From assembly GCA_018365895.1 (NCBI GenBank), contig JAGZJD010000084.1:1-9831 (forward strand): DNA of 9,831 nucleotides, in the 5' to 3' direction. The position numbers were made by a program, and so were the translations under genes. The first letter of the stretch is position 1. Each line of letters begins with the position of its first letter. Of this stretch, positions 1-7,284 are shown piece by piece. This DNA comes from Lachnospiraceae bacterium (lineage in GTDB: Bacteria > Bacillota_A > Clostridia > Lachnospirales > Lachnospiraceae). A model generated the notes under the pieces. It was not told where the DNA came from. It worked only from the letters and a program-made list of their open reading frames with translations, and did not search any database.

Positions 1-435
1 TATGAATTGCTCCGAAAAGATTCCGAATATAAGAAAGATGATATGGTGACAGGAATCGTATATGAGACAAGTCAGCAGTTTGGCGCATTTGTTGCAGTAG
101 ATAATCAATTCTCAGCTCTGATTCCACGACGGGAATTATTCCGTGAAATACCGGTAGGAACAATTGTTCATGCTCGTGTTACATCAGTCAAAGAAGACGG
201 TAAACTAGATTTGAGTCTGCGCGAAAAGGCGTTTGTTCAGATGGATGCGGATGCTGAGATGATTTATGAAAAAATGAAATCTCAAAACGGTATGATTCCA
301 TTTACAGATAAGGCAGAGCCAGAGATGATCAAAAGAGAATTTGGAATGAGCAAAGCAGCTTTTAAGAGAGCGGTGGGACGACTTCTGAAAGCCGGAAAAA
401 TAGAAATCGGAGAACAGAAGATTACGATGAAATAA
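1..435 (+). CDS. cvfB: CvfB-like S1/winged-helix RNA-binding protein, 3' fragment
   Basis: The reading frame is open from the first base (TAT GAA TTG...) to the TAA at 433-435, so this is the last 144 codons of a gene that begins before the window. The TTG at 7-9 should not be taken as its start. Residues from about 14 to 77 form an S1-type RNA-binding fold (VTGIVYE..., FGAFVAV, LIPRRELF, G.IVHARVTSVKEDGKLDLSLR). The last 60 or so residues (MIYEKMKSQNG... through KIEIGEQKITMK) resemble the C-terminal winged helix of the CvfB/YitL family, which combines S1 domains with a winged helix and has been linked to virulence gene expression in Staphylococcus aureus. The stop lies 9 bases before dnaE, and the dnaE ribosome site GAGG begins right after it, so the two are probably co-transcribed. 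The family assignment is good; the role in this organism is inferred. Confidence 0.82.
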   Translation, partial: YELLRKDSEYKKDDMVTGIVYETSQQFGAFVAVDNQFSALIPRRELFREIPVGTIVHARVTSVKEDGKLDLSLREKAFVQMDADAEMIYEKMKSQNGMIPFTDKAEPEMIKREFGMSKAAFKRAVGRLLKAGKIEIGEQKITMK

Positions 436-444
436 GAGGTTGAG

Positions 445-3400
445 ATGAATTTTGCACATTTACATGTCCACACAGAGTACAGTCTGCTGGACGGTTCCAA
501 TAAAATAAAAGAATATGTTTCCAGAGTCAAAGAGCTTGGCATGAACAGTGCGGCAATTACAGACCACGGTGTCATGTTCGGAGTAATTGATTTCTATCGA
601 GAGGCAAAAGCCCAGGGGATTAAGCCGATTCTCGGATGTGAAGTTTATGTGGCGCCGGGGTCACGCTTTGAGAAAGAGGCTGGAGGAAGCGGAGAAGACC
701 GATATTATCATCTTGTGCTTCTGGCAGAAAATAATACAGGCTATCAAAATCTTATGAAGATTGTATCGAAAGGATTTGTAGAGGGATATTATTATAAACC
801 GCGTGTGGATCTGGAAGTTTTGAGAGAATACCATGAGGGAATTATTGCGCTTAGTGCCTGTCTGGCAGGAGAAGTACAGAAAAATCTGTTGCGCGGTATG
901 TATCAGGAAGCCAAAAAGGCAGCGCTTCAGTATGAAGAGATTTTCGGTAAAGGAAATTTTTTCTTAGAACTGCAGGATCATGGCCTTTCAGAACAGGCAA
1001 CGGTAAACCAGAGACAGCTTCGCCTGTCAGAAGAGACCGGAATCCCTCTTGTAGCTACAAATGATGTTCACTATACTTATGCGGAAGATGAGAAGGCTCA
1101 TGATATCCTTCTTTGCATTCAGACAGGGAAAAAACTGGCAGATGAAGATCGGATGCGTTACGAAGGAGGACAGTACTATGTAAAATCTCCGGAAGAAATG
1201 AAAGCGCTCTTCCCATATGCGCTTCAGGCATTAGAGAATACGCAAAAAATTGCAGATCGATGTGAAGTGACGATTGAGTTCGGCGTAACGAAGCTCCCGA
1301 AATATGATGTGCCGGAAGGGTATACGTCATGGGAATATCTGAATAAACTATGCTTTGAGGGATTAAAGCGGCTTTATAAAGATCCTGGTCAGGAACTACG
1401 GGACCGGCTCAACTATGAGTTAGAGGTTATCCGAACAATGGGGTATGTGGATTATTTTCTGATTGTATGGGATTTTATTAAATATGCCAAAGACCACGGG
1501 ATTAAAGTTGGTCCGGGACGTGGTTCGGCAGCAGGAAGCATTGTGTCCTATTGTCTTGGAATTACTACGATAGATCCGATTCGGTATCAGTTACTCTTTG
1601 AGCGCTTTCTGAATCCGGAGCGAGTGTCTATGCCGGATATTGACGTGGATTTCTGCTTTGAACGTCGTCAGGAAGTCATTGACTATGTTGTAGAAAAATA
1701 CGGTGCAGATCGGGTTGTACAGATTGTTACTTTCGGTACGATGGCAGCGAGGGGAGTCATTCGGGATGTTGGAAGAGTTATGGATCTTCCGTATGCTTTT
1801 GTAGATTCTATTGCTAAACTTGTGCCAAAAGAACTAAATATTACACTTGATAAGGCATTGAATAATCCGGAAATGAAAAAGGCCTATGAAGAAAACCCAC
1901 AAGTCAAAGAACTGATCGATATGTCAAGAAGACTGGAAGGACTTCCAAGACATACTTCTATGCATGCGGCAGGCGTTGTAATCAGTCAGAAATCAGTAGA
2001 TGAGTATGTTCCGCTATCACTTGGAGCAGACGGTTCTGTTGTGGCTCAGTTTACAATGACAACGCTTGAGCAGCTGGGGCTTTTGAAAATGGATTTTCTT
2101 GGTCTGCGAACACTTACAGTCATCCAGAATGCAGTGCTTCTTGCTGAGAAAAGCAGTGGGAAGAAACAGGATATGGATCAGATTGATTATAATGATCCGA
2201 ATGTACTCGGAATGATTGGGCAGGGAAAGACAGAGGGAGTCTTCCAGTTGGAAAGCGGTGGTATGAAGAACTTTATGAAAGAGTTAAAGCCCAATAATCT
2301 GGAAGATATCATTGCGGGTATTTCCTTATATCGTCCGGGACCGATGGACTTTATTCCGCAGTATATCAAAGGGAAAAATGATTTTGCATCTGTAACATAT
2401 GACTGTCCACAGTTAGAACCGATTCTGGCGCCCACTTACGGATGTATTGTTTACCAGGAACAGGTAATGCAGATTGTACGGGATTTGGCAGGTTATACGC
2501 TGGGACGAAGCGATTTGTTAAGAAGAGCAATGTCCAAGAAAAAAGGCGATGTTATGGAGAAGGAACGGCAGAATTTTGTCTATGGAAATCAAGAAGAAGG
2601 CGTTCCTGGATGTATTGCAAATGGAATTGATGAGAAGACTGCTAATAAGATTTATGATGAAATGATTGATTTTGCCAAATATGCATTTAATAAGTCCCAT
2701 GCAGCAGCTTATGCTGTTGTCTCCTATCAGACAGCTTACTTGAAATATTATTATCCGGTAGAGTTTATGGCAGCTTTAATGACTTCTGTGATTGATAATC
2801 CGGGAAAAGTTACAGAGTATATTTACGCAAGTCGGCAAATGGGAATAGAAATTCTGCCTCCGGATATTAATGTGGGAGAGGGAAGCTTCTCAGCAGACGG
2901 AGGAAATATCCGTTATGGTCTGAGAGCAATCAAGAGCATTGGACGTCCGGTCATTGAATCAATTATCCGTGAGCGGGAATCCAGAGGCAGGTTTAAAAAT
3001 CTGAAAGATTTCATTGAGCGAATGAGCGGACAGGATATCAATAAGAGGACAATTGAAAATCTCATCAAATCAGGAGCGCTTGACAGCCTTGGAGGGACGA
3101 GAAAACAATATATGGTTATTTATCTCCAAATCCTTGAGCAGGTAAATCAGGAACGGAAGTATTCTATGACAGGACAGTTGTCGTTATTTGATATTGTAAG
3201 CGAAGAGCAGAAGAAGGAATTTGATATTGCCCTTCCACCAGTCGGAGAATACCAAAAGGAGACAAAGCTGGCCTTTGAAAAAGAAGTACTCGGTGTGTAT
3301 CTGACAGGACATCCATTGGAAGAATATGAAGAAAAGTGGCGAAAGAGTATTTCAGCGACGACGCTTGATTTCCAGATGGACGAAGAGACAGGACGAACGA

Positions 3401-3918
3401 AAGTATCTGATGGAGCCAAAGAGATTATTGGAGGAATGATCGTTGGGAAAACGATCAAATATACAAAGAAGAACCAGACAATGGCATTTTTGACGATTGA
3501 AGATCTTCTCGGTACGGTAGAGGTGGTGGTATTTCCAAGAGATTATGAAAAGAATCGGGAATATCTGAATGAAGATGCAAAAGTATTTGTGCAGGGACGG
3601 GTTGTAGAAGAAGATGATCGTCCGAGCAAGTTGATCTGTGAGTCAATTGTGCCGTTTGAGGAGACTCGATGTGAACTTTGGATTCAATTTGAAGATAAGC
3701 AGACTTTTTTGAGGCGGGAAAGCGAACTGTATAATCTGTTAAAAGAATCTGAGGGAAAAGATAGCGTTGTCATTTATTGTCGGGCGGAAAAAGCGATCAA
3801 ACGTCTTTCGGCAAATAGAAATATCAAGGTAAATGATGGACTTTTAAGCATATTGTCAAATTACTATGGGGAAAACTGTGTAAAAGTTGTAGAAAAACCT
3901 ATTGAAAAGATGTACTAA
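445..3918 (+). CDS. dnaE: DNA polymerase III subunit alpha (DnaE)
   Basis: Catalytic subunit of a C-family replicative DNA polymerase, 1157 residues, full length (E. coli DnaE has 1160). The order is that of DnaE. An N-terminal PHP domain has HVH at 7-9, TDH at 39-41, GCE at 64-66, SAC at 137-139 and NDVH at 206-209. The polymerase core has GPGRGSAAGS at 356-365, the catalytic PDIDVDF with D398 and D400, and the third aspartate D550 in KMDFLGL. A helix-hairpin-helix lies near 860-885. QLSLF at 911-915 matches the sliding-clamp-binding pentapeptide and the position of the E. coli clamp motif. An OB fold spans about 985-1072, followed by a C-terminal domain. The PHP metal ligands appear intact, unlike in E. 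coli, where the site has decayed. Start: ATG with GAGG five bases upstream. Many Clostridia also carry PolC, so this may be the second replicative polymerase rather than the only one. Family call is near certain. Confidence 0.98.
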   Translation: MNFAHLHVHTEYSLLDGSNKIKEYVSRVKELGMNSAAITDHGVMFGVIDFYREAKAQGIKPILGCEVYVAPGSRFEKEAGGSGEDRYYHLVLLAENNTGYQNLMKIVSKGFVEGYYYKPRVDLEVLREYHEGIIALSACLAGEVQKNLLRGMYQEAKKAALQYEEIFGKGNFFLELQDHGLSEQATVNQRQLRLSEETGIPLVATNDVHYTYAEDEKAHDILLCIQTGKKLADEDRMRYEGGQYYVKSPEEMKALFPYALQALENTQKIADRCEVTIEFGVTKLPKYDVPEGYTSWEYLNKLCFEGLKRLYKDPGQELRDRLNYELEVIRTMGYVDYFLIVWDFIKYAKDHGIKVGPGRGSAAGSIVSYCLGITTIDPIRYQLLFERFLNPERVSMPDIDVDFCFERRQEVIDYVVEKYGADRVVQIVTFGTMAARGVIRDVGRVMDLPYAFVDSIAKLVPKELNITLDKALNNPEMKKAYEENPQVKELIDMSRRLEGLPRHTSMHAAGVVISQKSVDEYVPLSLGADGSVVAQFTMTTLEQLGLLKMDFLGLRTLTVIQNAVLLAEKSSGKKQDMDQIDYNDPNVLGMIGQGKTEGVFQLESGGMKNFMKELKPNNLEDIIAGISLYRPGPMDFIPQYIKGKNDFASVTYDCPQLEPILAPTYGCIVYQEQVMQIVRDLAGYTLGRSDLLRRAMSKKKGDVMEKERQNFVYGNQEEGVPGCIANGIDEKTANKIYDEMIDFAKYAFNKSHAAAYAVVSYQTAYLKYYYPVEFMAALMTSVIDNPGKVTEYIYASRQMGIEILPPDINVGEGSFSADGGNIRYGLRAIKSIGRPVIESIIRERESRGRFKNLKDFIERMSGQDINKRTIENLIKSGALDSLGGTRKQYMVIYLQILEQVNQERKYSMTGQLSLFDIVSEEQKKEFDIALPPVGEYQKETKLAFEKEVLGVYLTGHPLEEYEEKWRKSISATTLDFQMDEETGRTKVSDGAKEIIGGMIVGKTIKYTKKNQTMAFLTIEDLLGTVEVVVFPRDYEKNREYLNEDAKVFVQGRVVEEDDRPSKLICESIVPFEETRCELWIQFEDKQTFLRRESELYNLLKESEGKDSVVIYCRAEKAIKRLSANRNIKVNDGLLSILSNYYGENCVKVVEKPIEKMY

Positions 3919-3922
3919 ATCA

Positions 3923-3951
3923 TGTACAATCTAGTGGAAATGTAAGATAAT
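3923..3951 (+). promoter_or_regulatory. Possible promoter for pfkA
   Basis: TGTACA at 3923-3928 (four of six matches to TTGACA) is followed after 17 bases by GATAAT at 3946-3951 (five of six matches to TATAAT). It starts just after the dnaE stop and would give a pfkA leader of about 45 bases. Because no terminator separates dnaE from pfkA, pfkA may be read both from upstream and from here. The -35 is weak, so the call is tentative. Confidence 0.35.
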
Positions 3952-4003
3952 GTCGAAAGATAAAAAAGATAGATATTGTTGATATCACAATGGAGGGAAA
4001 ACT

Positions 4004-4978
4004 ATGACACGCAAATTGAGAACAATTGGAGTTTTAACAAGCGGTGGAGATGCACCTGGAATGAACGCTGCTATTCGTGCAGTTGTAAGAACGGCACTTG
4101 GAAAAGGACTGAATGTTGTTGGAATCAGAAGAGGCTACGCAGGACTTTTAAATGAAGAAATCATTGAATTGTCAGCCAGGGATGTGTCAGATACTATCCA
4201 TAGAGGTGGAACAATGCTGATGACTGCGCGCTGTCCGGAGATGAAAACAGAAGAAGGTCAAAGAAAAGCAGCAGGAATCTGTAAGAAATACGGAATTGAC
4301 GGACTTGTAGTAATTGGCGGAGACGGCTCATTTGCAGGAGCACAAAAACTTGCATATTTAGGAGTAAATACGATTGGAATTCCAGGAACGATTGACTTGG
4401 ATATTGCATGTACAGAGTATACAATTGGATTTGATACAGCAGTAAACACAGCTATGGAAGCAATTGATAAAGTGCGCGATACTTCTACATCACATGAGAG
4501 ATGCAGTGTGATTGAAGTTATGGGACGTGATGCAGGATGGCTTGCATTGTGGTGCGGAATTGCTAATGGTGCAGAACGTATTATCATGCCGGAAGAACAC
4601 GATTATGATGAGGAAAAGATTATCAAAGATATCATTGCGAGTCGTGAACGTGGTAAGAAACATTATATCATCATTAATGCAGAAGGAATCGGTGATACAA
4701 TCAATATGGCAAAACGTATTGAAGAGGCGACCGGTATGGAAACGAGAGCAACGGTTCTTGGACATATGCAGCGTGGCGGAAGTCCGACATGTAAAGACCG
4801 TGTATATGCATCTGTTATGGGAAGTAAGGCGGTTGATCTGCTTTTGGAAGGCAAGACAAATCGTGTAGTAGGATATCGCCATGGAGAATATGTGGATTTT
4901 GACATCAATGAAGCTCTTCAGATGAGCAAAGAGATTCCGGAATATCAGTATCAGGTTGCGAAAGCTCTTGCATTATAA
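4004..4978 (+). CDS. pfkA: ATP-dependent 6-phosphofructokinase
   Basis: Phosphorylates fructose 6-phosphate to fructose 1,6-bisphosphate, the committed step of glycolysis, in the cytoplasm, normally as a homotetramer. 324 residues, close to E. coli PfkA (320). Visible motifs: nucleotide loop TSGGDAPGMN at 12-21, IGGDGS at 104-109, PGTID at 127-131 with catalytic base D131, MGRDAG at 173-178 and the substrate-binding HMQRGGSP at 254-261. Gly at 108 and Gly at 128 correspond to E. coli G104 and G124; both being Gly indicates ATP rather than pyrophosphate as donor. E191 aligns with the effector-site Glu187 of E. coli, so allosteric control is likely. One deviation: the usual DND after PGTI reads DLD (L132). 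The start ATG has GGAGGG six bases upstream. It sits 85 bases after dnaE and is closed by a strong terminator. Confidence 0.97.
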   Translation: MTRKLRTIGVLTSGGDAPGMNAAIRAVVRTALGKGLNVVGIRRGYAGLLNEEIIELSARDVSDTIHRGGTMLMTARCPEMKTEEGQRKAAGICKKYGIDGLVVIGGDGSFAGAQKLAYLGVNTIGIPGTIDLDIACTEYTIGFDTAVNTAMEAIDKVRDTSTSHERCSVIEVMGRDAGWLALWCGIANGAERIIMPEEHDYDEEKIIKDIIASRERGKKHYIIINAEGIGDTINMAKRIEEATGMETRATVLGHMQRGGSPTCKDRVYASVMGSKAVDLLLEGKTNRVVGYRHGEYVDFDINEALQMSKEIPEYQYQVAKALAL

Positions 4979-5032
4979 GAGATTGAGCTGTTTGAGAAAG
5001 CGCTGGGAAATTAGTTATTGCAACTAGAAAAT

Positions 5033-5086
5033 GCAGGCAGAAAAGAACTGTGACATGTTCACAGGAATTTTTCTGTCTGTTTTTTT
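5033..5086 (+). terminator. Two-tier intrinsic terminator after pfkA
   Basis: The outer stem pairs 5034-5044 with 5069-5079 (11 pairs including one G-T). It encloses a second hairpin, CTGTGA at 5048-5053 with TCACAG at 5059-5064 and a 5-base loop. The outer stem is followed directly by seven T residues at 5080-5086. It lies 55 bases after the pfkA stop and just before the murI promoter, so it insulates murI from pfkA transcription. Confidence 0.9.
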
Positions 5087-5089
5087 CTC

Positions 5090-5118
5090 TTGAAAAGTTC
5101 TTGAGGAGTGAGTACAAT
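5090..5118 (+). promoter_or_regulatory. Sigma-A-type promoter of the murI operon
   Basis: TTGAAA at 5090-5095 and TACAAT at 5113-5118 are separated by exactly 17 bases, each one base away from the sigma-A (sigma-70) consensus. Transcription would start near 5125. The ribosome site AAGGAG at 5137-5142 precedes the GTG start of murI at 5152. Confidence 0.8.
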
Positions 5119-5151
5119 AAAATAGGTAGACTTGAAAAGGAGAGTTAGATT

Positions 5152-5979
5152 GTGAATATAGATGACAGAAAATATGCGCCTATCGGAGTTTTTGATTCCG
5201 GGGTTGGAGGTCTGACTGTAGCAAGAGAAATCATGCGGCAGCTCCCAAAGGAGGATATTGTATATTTTGGCGATACGGCAAGAGTACCGTATGGAAGCAA
5301 ATCAAAGGATAATATTATCCGCTATTCCAGACAAATTGTTCGATTTCTTCAGACGAAAGATGTAAAGGCGATTGTAATTGCATGTAATACAGCAAGTGCG
5401 CTGGCACTTGATATTGTGCGGAATGAAACGGATATTCCGGTATTAGGAGTTATTGTGCCGGGAGCTAAGTCTGCGCTTCAGACAACACAAACAAAGAAGA
5501 TTGGAGTAATCGGTACAGAGGCAACGATTCGAAGTGAGATGTATACGAAAGTGATGAAGGAGATGGAACCGGATGTTGAGGTAACCGGGAAAGCCTGTCC
5601 GCTGTTTGTTCCGCTCGTAGAAGAAGGGTTTGCAAAGCATCATGTTACAGAAGAAATTATTGAATACTATCTGAAATCAATGAAAGAATCAGATATTGAT
5701 ACGTTGATTCTTGGCTGTACTCATTATCCTTTACTCCGTTCCGGAATCTGTGCTTATATGGGAGAAGAAGTTAATATTGTGAATCCGGCTTATGAGACCG
5801 CAATGAATCTGAAACAGCTTTTAGAAGAGAAACAGATTGCAAAGGATGTTTCAGAAGGTGCACGTGCAGAATATGATTTTTATGTAAGTGACGCAGCAGA
5901 AAAATTCCGTCAGTTTGCAGCAACAATCTGGCCGTGTGAGATCGATACAACAAAGCAGATTAATATTGAAGAATATTAG
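5152..5979 (+). CDS. murI: Glutamate racemase
   Basis: Cofactor-independent racemase converting L-glutamate to D-glutamate, which MurD adds to the peptidoglycan stem peptide in the cytoplasm. 275 residues, normal for the family. Key signatures: GVFDSGVGG at 12-20 with D15 and S16, FGDTARVPYG at 39-49, ACNTA at 77-81 with catalytic Cys78, and GCTHYPL at 188-194 with the second catalytic Cys189 and His191. The two cysteines act as the acid/base pair that deprotonates and reprotonates the alpha carbon. Both are present, so the enzyme should be active. The start is GTG at 5152 with AAGGAG nine bases upstream; no better in-frame ATG lies near. It has its own promoter and is followed after 14 bases by the DUF1934 gene, forming a two-gene operon. 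Confidence 0.96.
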   Translation: MNIDDRKYAPIGVFDSGVGGLTVAREIMRQLPKEDIVYFGDTARVPYGSKSKDNIIRYSRQIVRFLQTKDVKAIVIACNTASALALDIVRNETDIPVLGVIVPGAKSALQTTQTKKIGVIGTEATIRSEMYTKVMKEMEPDVEVTGKACPLFVPLVEEGFAKHHVTEEIIEYYLKSMKESDIDTLILGCTHYPLLRSGICAYMGEEVNIVNPAYETAMNLKQLLEEKQIAKDVSEGARAEYDFYVSDAAEKFRQFAATIWPCEIDTTKQINIEEY

Positions 5980-5993
5980 GAGAGAGGAATTTT

Positions 5994-6470
5994 ATGACAA
6001 GAGATGTATTAGTGACTATTTCCGGACTGCAGACAGACGTTGTTCCAAGAGAGGATACAGAGGATGAACCAATTGAAGTCGTTACTCCTGCTAGCTATTT
6101 CTACAAAAACGGGAAACATTACCTCATTTACGAGGAAGTTACAGAAGGCTTTCCGGGAGTTACAAAGAATAAGATTAAAGTAACTGATGCAAATACGATT
6201 GAAATCCTGAAGAGCGGTAATGTCAATACCCATATGTTGTTCTGCAAAGGGAAAGACAGCATGACTTATTATGATACGCCTTATGGAAAGATGCTTGTAG
6301 GAATTCATACAACAGAAGTTCAGGTGGAAGAGACAGAGAATTTTATCAGGATTTTGATTGAATATGGATTGGATGTGAATCATGATCCGATTGCAGATTG
6401 TGAGATCCGAATTACGGTACAATCAAAAGAGGTGAAAGAATTTCCGGTAACAGAGACAGACTGGAAATAA
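5994..6470 (+). CDS. DUF1934 (YwiB-like) beta-barrel protein
   Basis: 158 residues, no signal peptide or membrane segment, predicted cytoplasmic. The sequence matches the DUF1934/YwiB family of small calycin-like beta barrels in Firmicutes: MTRDVLVTISG at the N-terminus, the alternating strands HYLIYEEV, NKIKVTD and THMLFCKG, then TPYGKMLVGIHT near 98-109 and a final strand CEIRITVQS. The biochemical role is not established. A large central TPYG... turn followed by I.T is typical of the family. The ribosome site AGAGAGGA is just upstream and the gene begins 14 bases after the murI stop, so it is co-transcribed with murI. In many Firmicutes the family member sits beside argS; that gene is not here, and a terminator follows instead. 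Confidence 0.85.
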   Translation: MTRDVLVTISGLQTDVVPREDTEDEPIEVVTPASYFYKNGKHYLIYEEVTEGFPGVTKNKIKVTDANTIEILKSGNVNTHMLFCKGKDSMTYYDTPYGKMLVGIHTTEVQVEETENFIRILIEYGLDVNHDPIADCEIRITVQSKEVKEFPVTETDWK

Positions 6471-6519
6471 GCACCGACATATTTCAGGAATAGAAGCACT
6501 AATCTGGAAATGGAAGAAG

Positions 6520-6577
6520 AAAAGAGACAGAAGCTATTGCGGGAGTAATGATTACCCGAAAGTTTCTGTCTCTTTTT
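6520..6577. terminator. Bidirectional intrinsic terminator
   Basis: A perfect 13-bp stem pairs 6520-6532 (AAAAGAGACAGAA) with 6564-6576 (TTCTGTCTCTTTT), with a smaller GC hairpin inside (CGGG 6540-6543 with CCCG 6555-6558). On the plus strand it ends in TTTTT. On the minus strand it also ends in a T run, because the left arm begins with A residues. It ends the murI operon and, from the other side, the convergent gene whose stop is at 6606. Confidence 0.9.
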
Positions 6578-6605
6578 ATACATACTGTAAACACAGTTTG
6601 AAAGT

Positions 6606-7052
6606 TTATTTGTTATTTTTTTTGAAACGGTCGAAAAATTTCTTTTTCTTCGGCGGTGCTTCCAGTGGTCCGCGAAGCCCCTTAACAGAAGTAATATAAA
6701 TGCCGCTGATAACAGCTTTTACTTCTTTCTTTACCGGAATGTTCTCGAAGATCTTTTCATCACACATCATAGTCATGATTCTAGGTCCGATCTTGGCCTT
6801 TACGACCGGTACTTTGGAGCGGCGGAGATACTTTGGAGTATTCTCCACTACAGCAGCAGGAAATCCTGCTTCTTTGAGCTTCATATGTTTCTTATCAATG
6901 ATCAGCATCGTGACGTTCTGCTTGATGGCATCTAGCTTTTCCTGCTGTTCTGCCTGCTTCTTCTCAGCTTTCTTTCCGAGAAAATATAAGACAGCTAAAA
7001 CAACAATCATAACGATCAGGATAATCAGCATGATTTTAGCAAATAAAGACAA
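6606..7052 (-). CDS. Small membrane-anchored protein of unknown function
   Basis: 148 residues; I do not recognise the family. Residues about 5-25 form one strongly hydrophobic helix (IMLIILIVMIVVLAVLYFL), followed at once by a lysine/glutamate-rich stretch (about 27-45), then a folded-looking domain (about 48-128) with the strand-like VTMLIIDKKHMKL, PVVKAKIGPRIMTMM and KAVISGIYITSVKG. It ends in a very basic tail, PPKKKKFFDRFKKNNK. The positive charges after the helix suggest the domain faces the cytoplasm. The chosen start is TTG at 7050-7052 because AGGAGGG lies six bases upstream; the first in-frame ATG is seven codons later inside the hydrophobic helix. It has its own near-consensus promoter and is divergent from the foldase lipoprotein gene. 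The plus-strand frame across the same bases is rejected as a shadow. Confidence 0.75.
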   Translation of the reverse strand: MSLFAKIMLIILIVMIVVLAVLYFLGKKAEKKQAEQQEKLDAIKQNVTMLIIDKKHMKLKEAGFPAAVVENTPKYLRRSKVPVVKAKIGPRIMTMMCDEKIFENIPVKKEVKAVISGIYITSVKGLRGPLEAPPKKKKFFDRFKKNNK

Positions 7053-7110
7053 AAGTATCCCTCCTCATTTTTAAATTCTGATTCTGTATATACTTATGTA
7101 TAACGATTGT

Positions 7111-7139
7111 ATTGTATCATTGTTACTTGGGAAGTGCAA
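7111..7139 (-). promoter_or_regulatory. Promoter of the unknown membrane protein gene
   Basis: Read on the minus strand, TTGCAC (7139-7134) and TACAAT (7116-7111) are exactly 17 bases apart. The -35 matches four of six consensus bases and the -10 five of six. Transcription would begin near 7104, giving a leader of about 50 bases before the AGGAGGG ribosome site and TTG start at 7052. Confidence 0.7.
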
Positions 7140-7196
7140 GCGAAAATGAATCTTCTGTGAAAAAAGGATAAATCCCTTTTATTTGTGAACGAAATG

Positions 7197-7205
7197 TGTT
7201 ATAAA
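7197..7205 (+). promoter_or_regulatory. Possible extended -10 promoter of the foldase lipoprotein gene
   Basis: TGT followed by TATAAA at 7200-7205 fits an extended -10 element. No good -35 is found 16-18 bases upstream (the region is TTTTAT); TTGTGA at 7183-7188 is too close. Transcription from here would leave a leader of about 70 bases. The rest of the divergent region 7140-7284 holds a weak, bulged A/T-rich dyad at about 7161-7180 and no other gene I can support. Confidence 0.4.
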
Positions 7206-7284
7206 TGAAAGAGTGTCTGAGATAAAGTATGTTTATAAGAAAGCGTGCAGCAGACAGAATTATTAAGAAGATTGAGGTATGGAT

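Noticed and set aside
3909..3930. Repeated TGTAC motif around the dnaE stop as a possible terminator
   Set aside because: Only five base pairs, with an 8-base AT loop and no T run.
3975..3991. Dyad ATTGT-N7-ACAAT just before the pfkA ribosome site, resembling a Rex redox operator
   Set aside because: Rex sites are normally 18-bp TTGTGA-N6-TCACAA-type palindromes. This one is three bases short between the arms and the inner bases do not pair, so it may be chance.
4512..4868. 118-codon plus-strand frame inside pfkA
   Set aside because: It lies entirely within a well-supported enzyme gene, and its product has no recognisable features.
6700..7074. Plus-strand open frame of 124 codons across the unknown membrane protein gene
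   Set aside because: It is the complement of a gene with promoter, ribosome site and terminator on the minus strand; the plus-strand frame has no good ribosome site and begins inside the other gene.
7161..7180. A/T-rich inverted repeat (AAAAGGA with TCCCTTTT) in the divergent control region
   Set aside because: The stem is short with a bulged C and does not follow the end of a gene; neither a terminator nor an operator can be supported.
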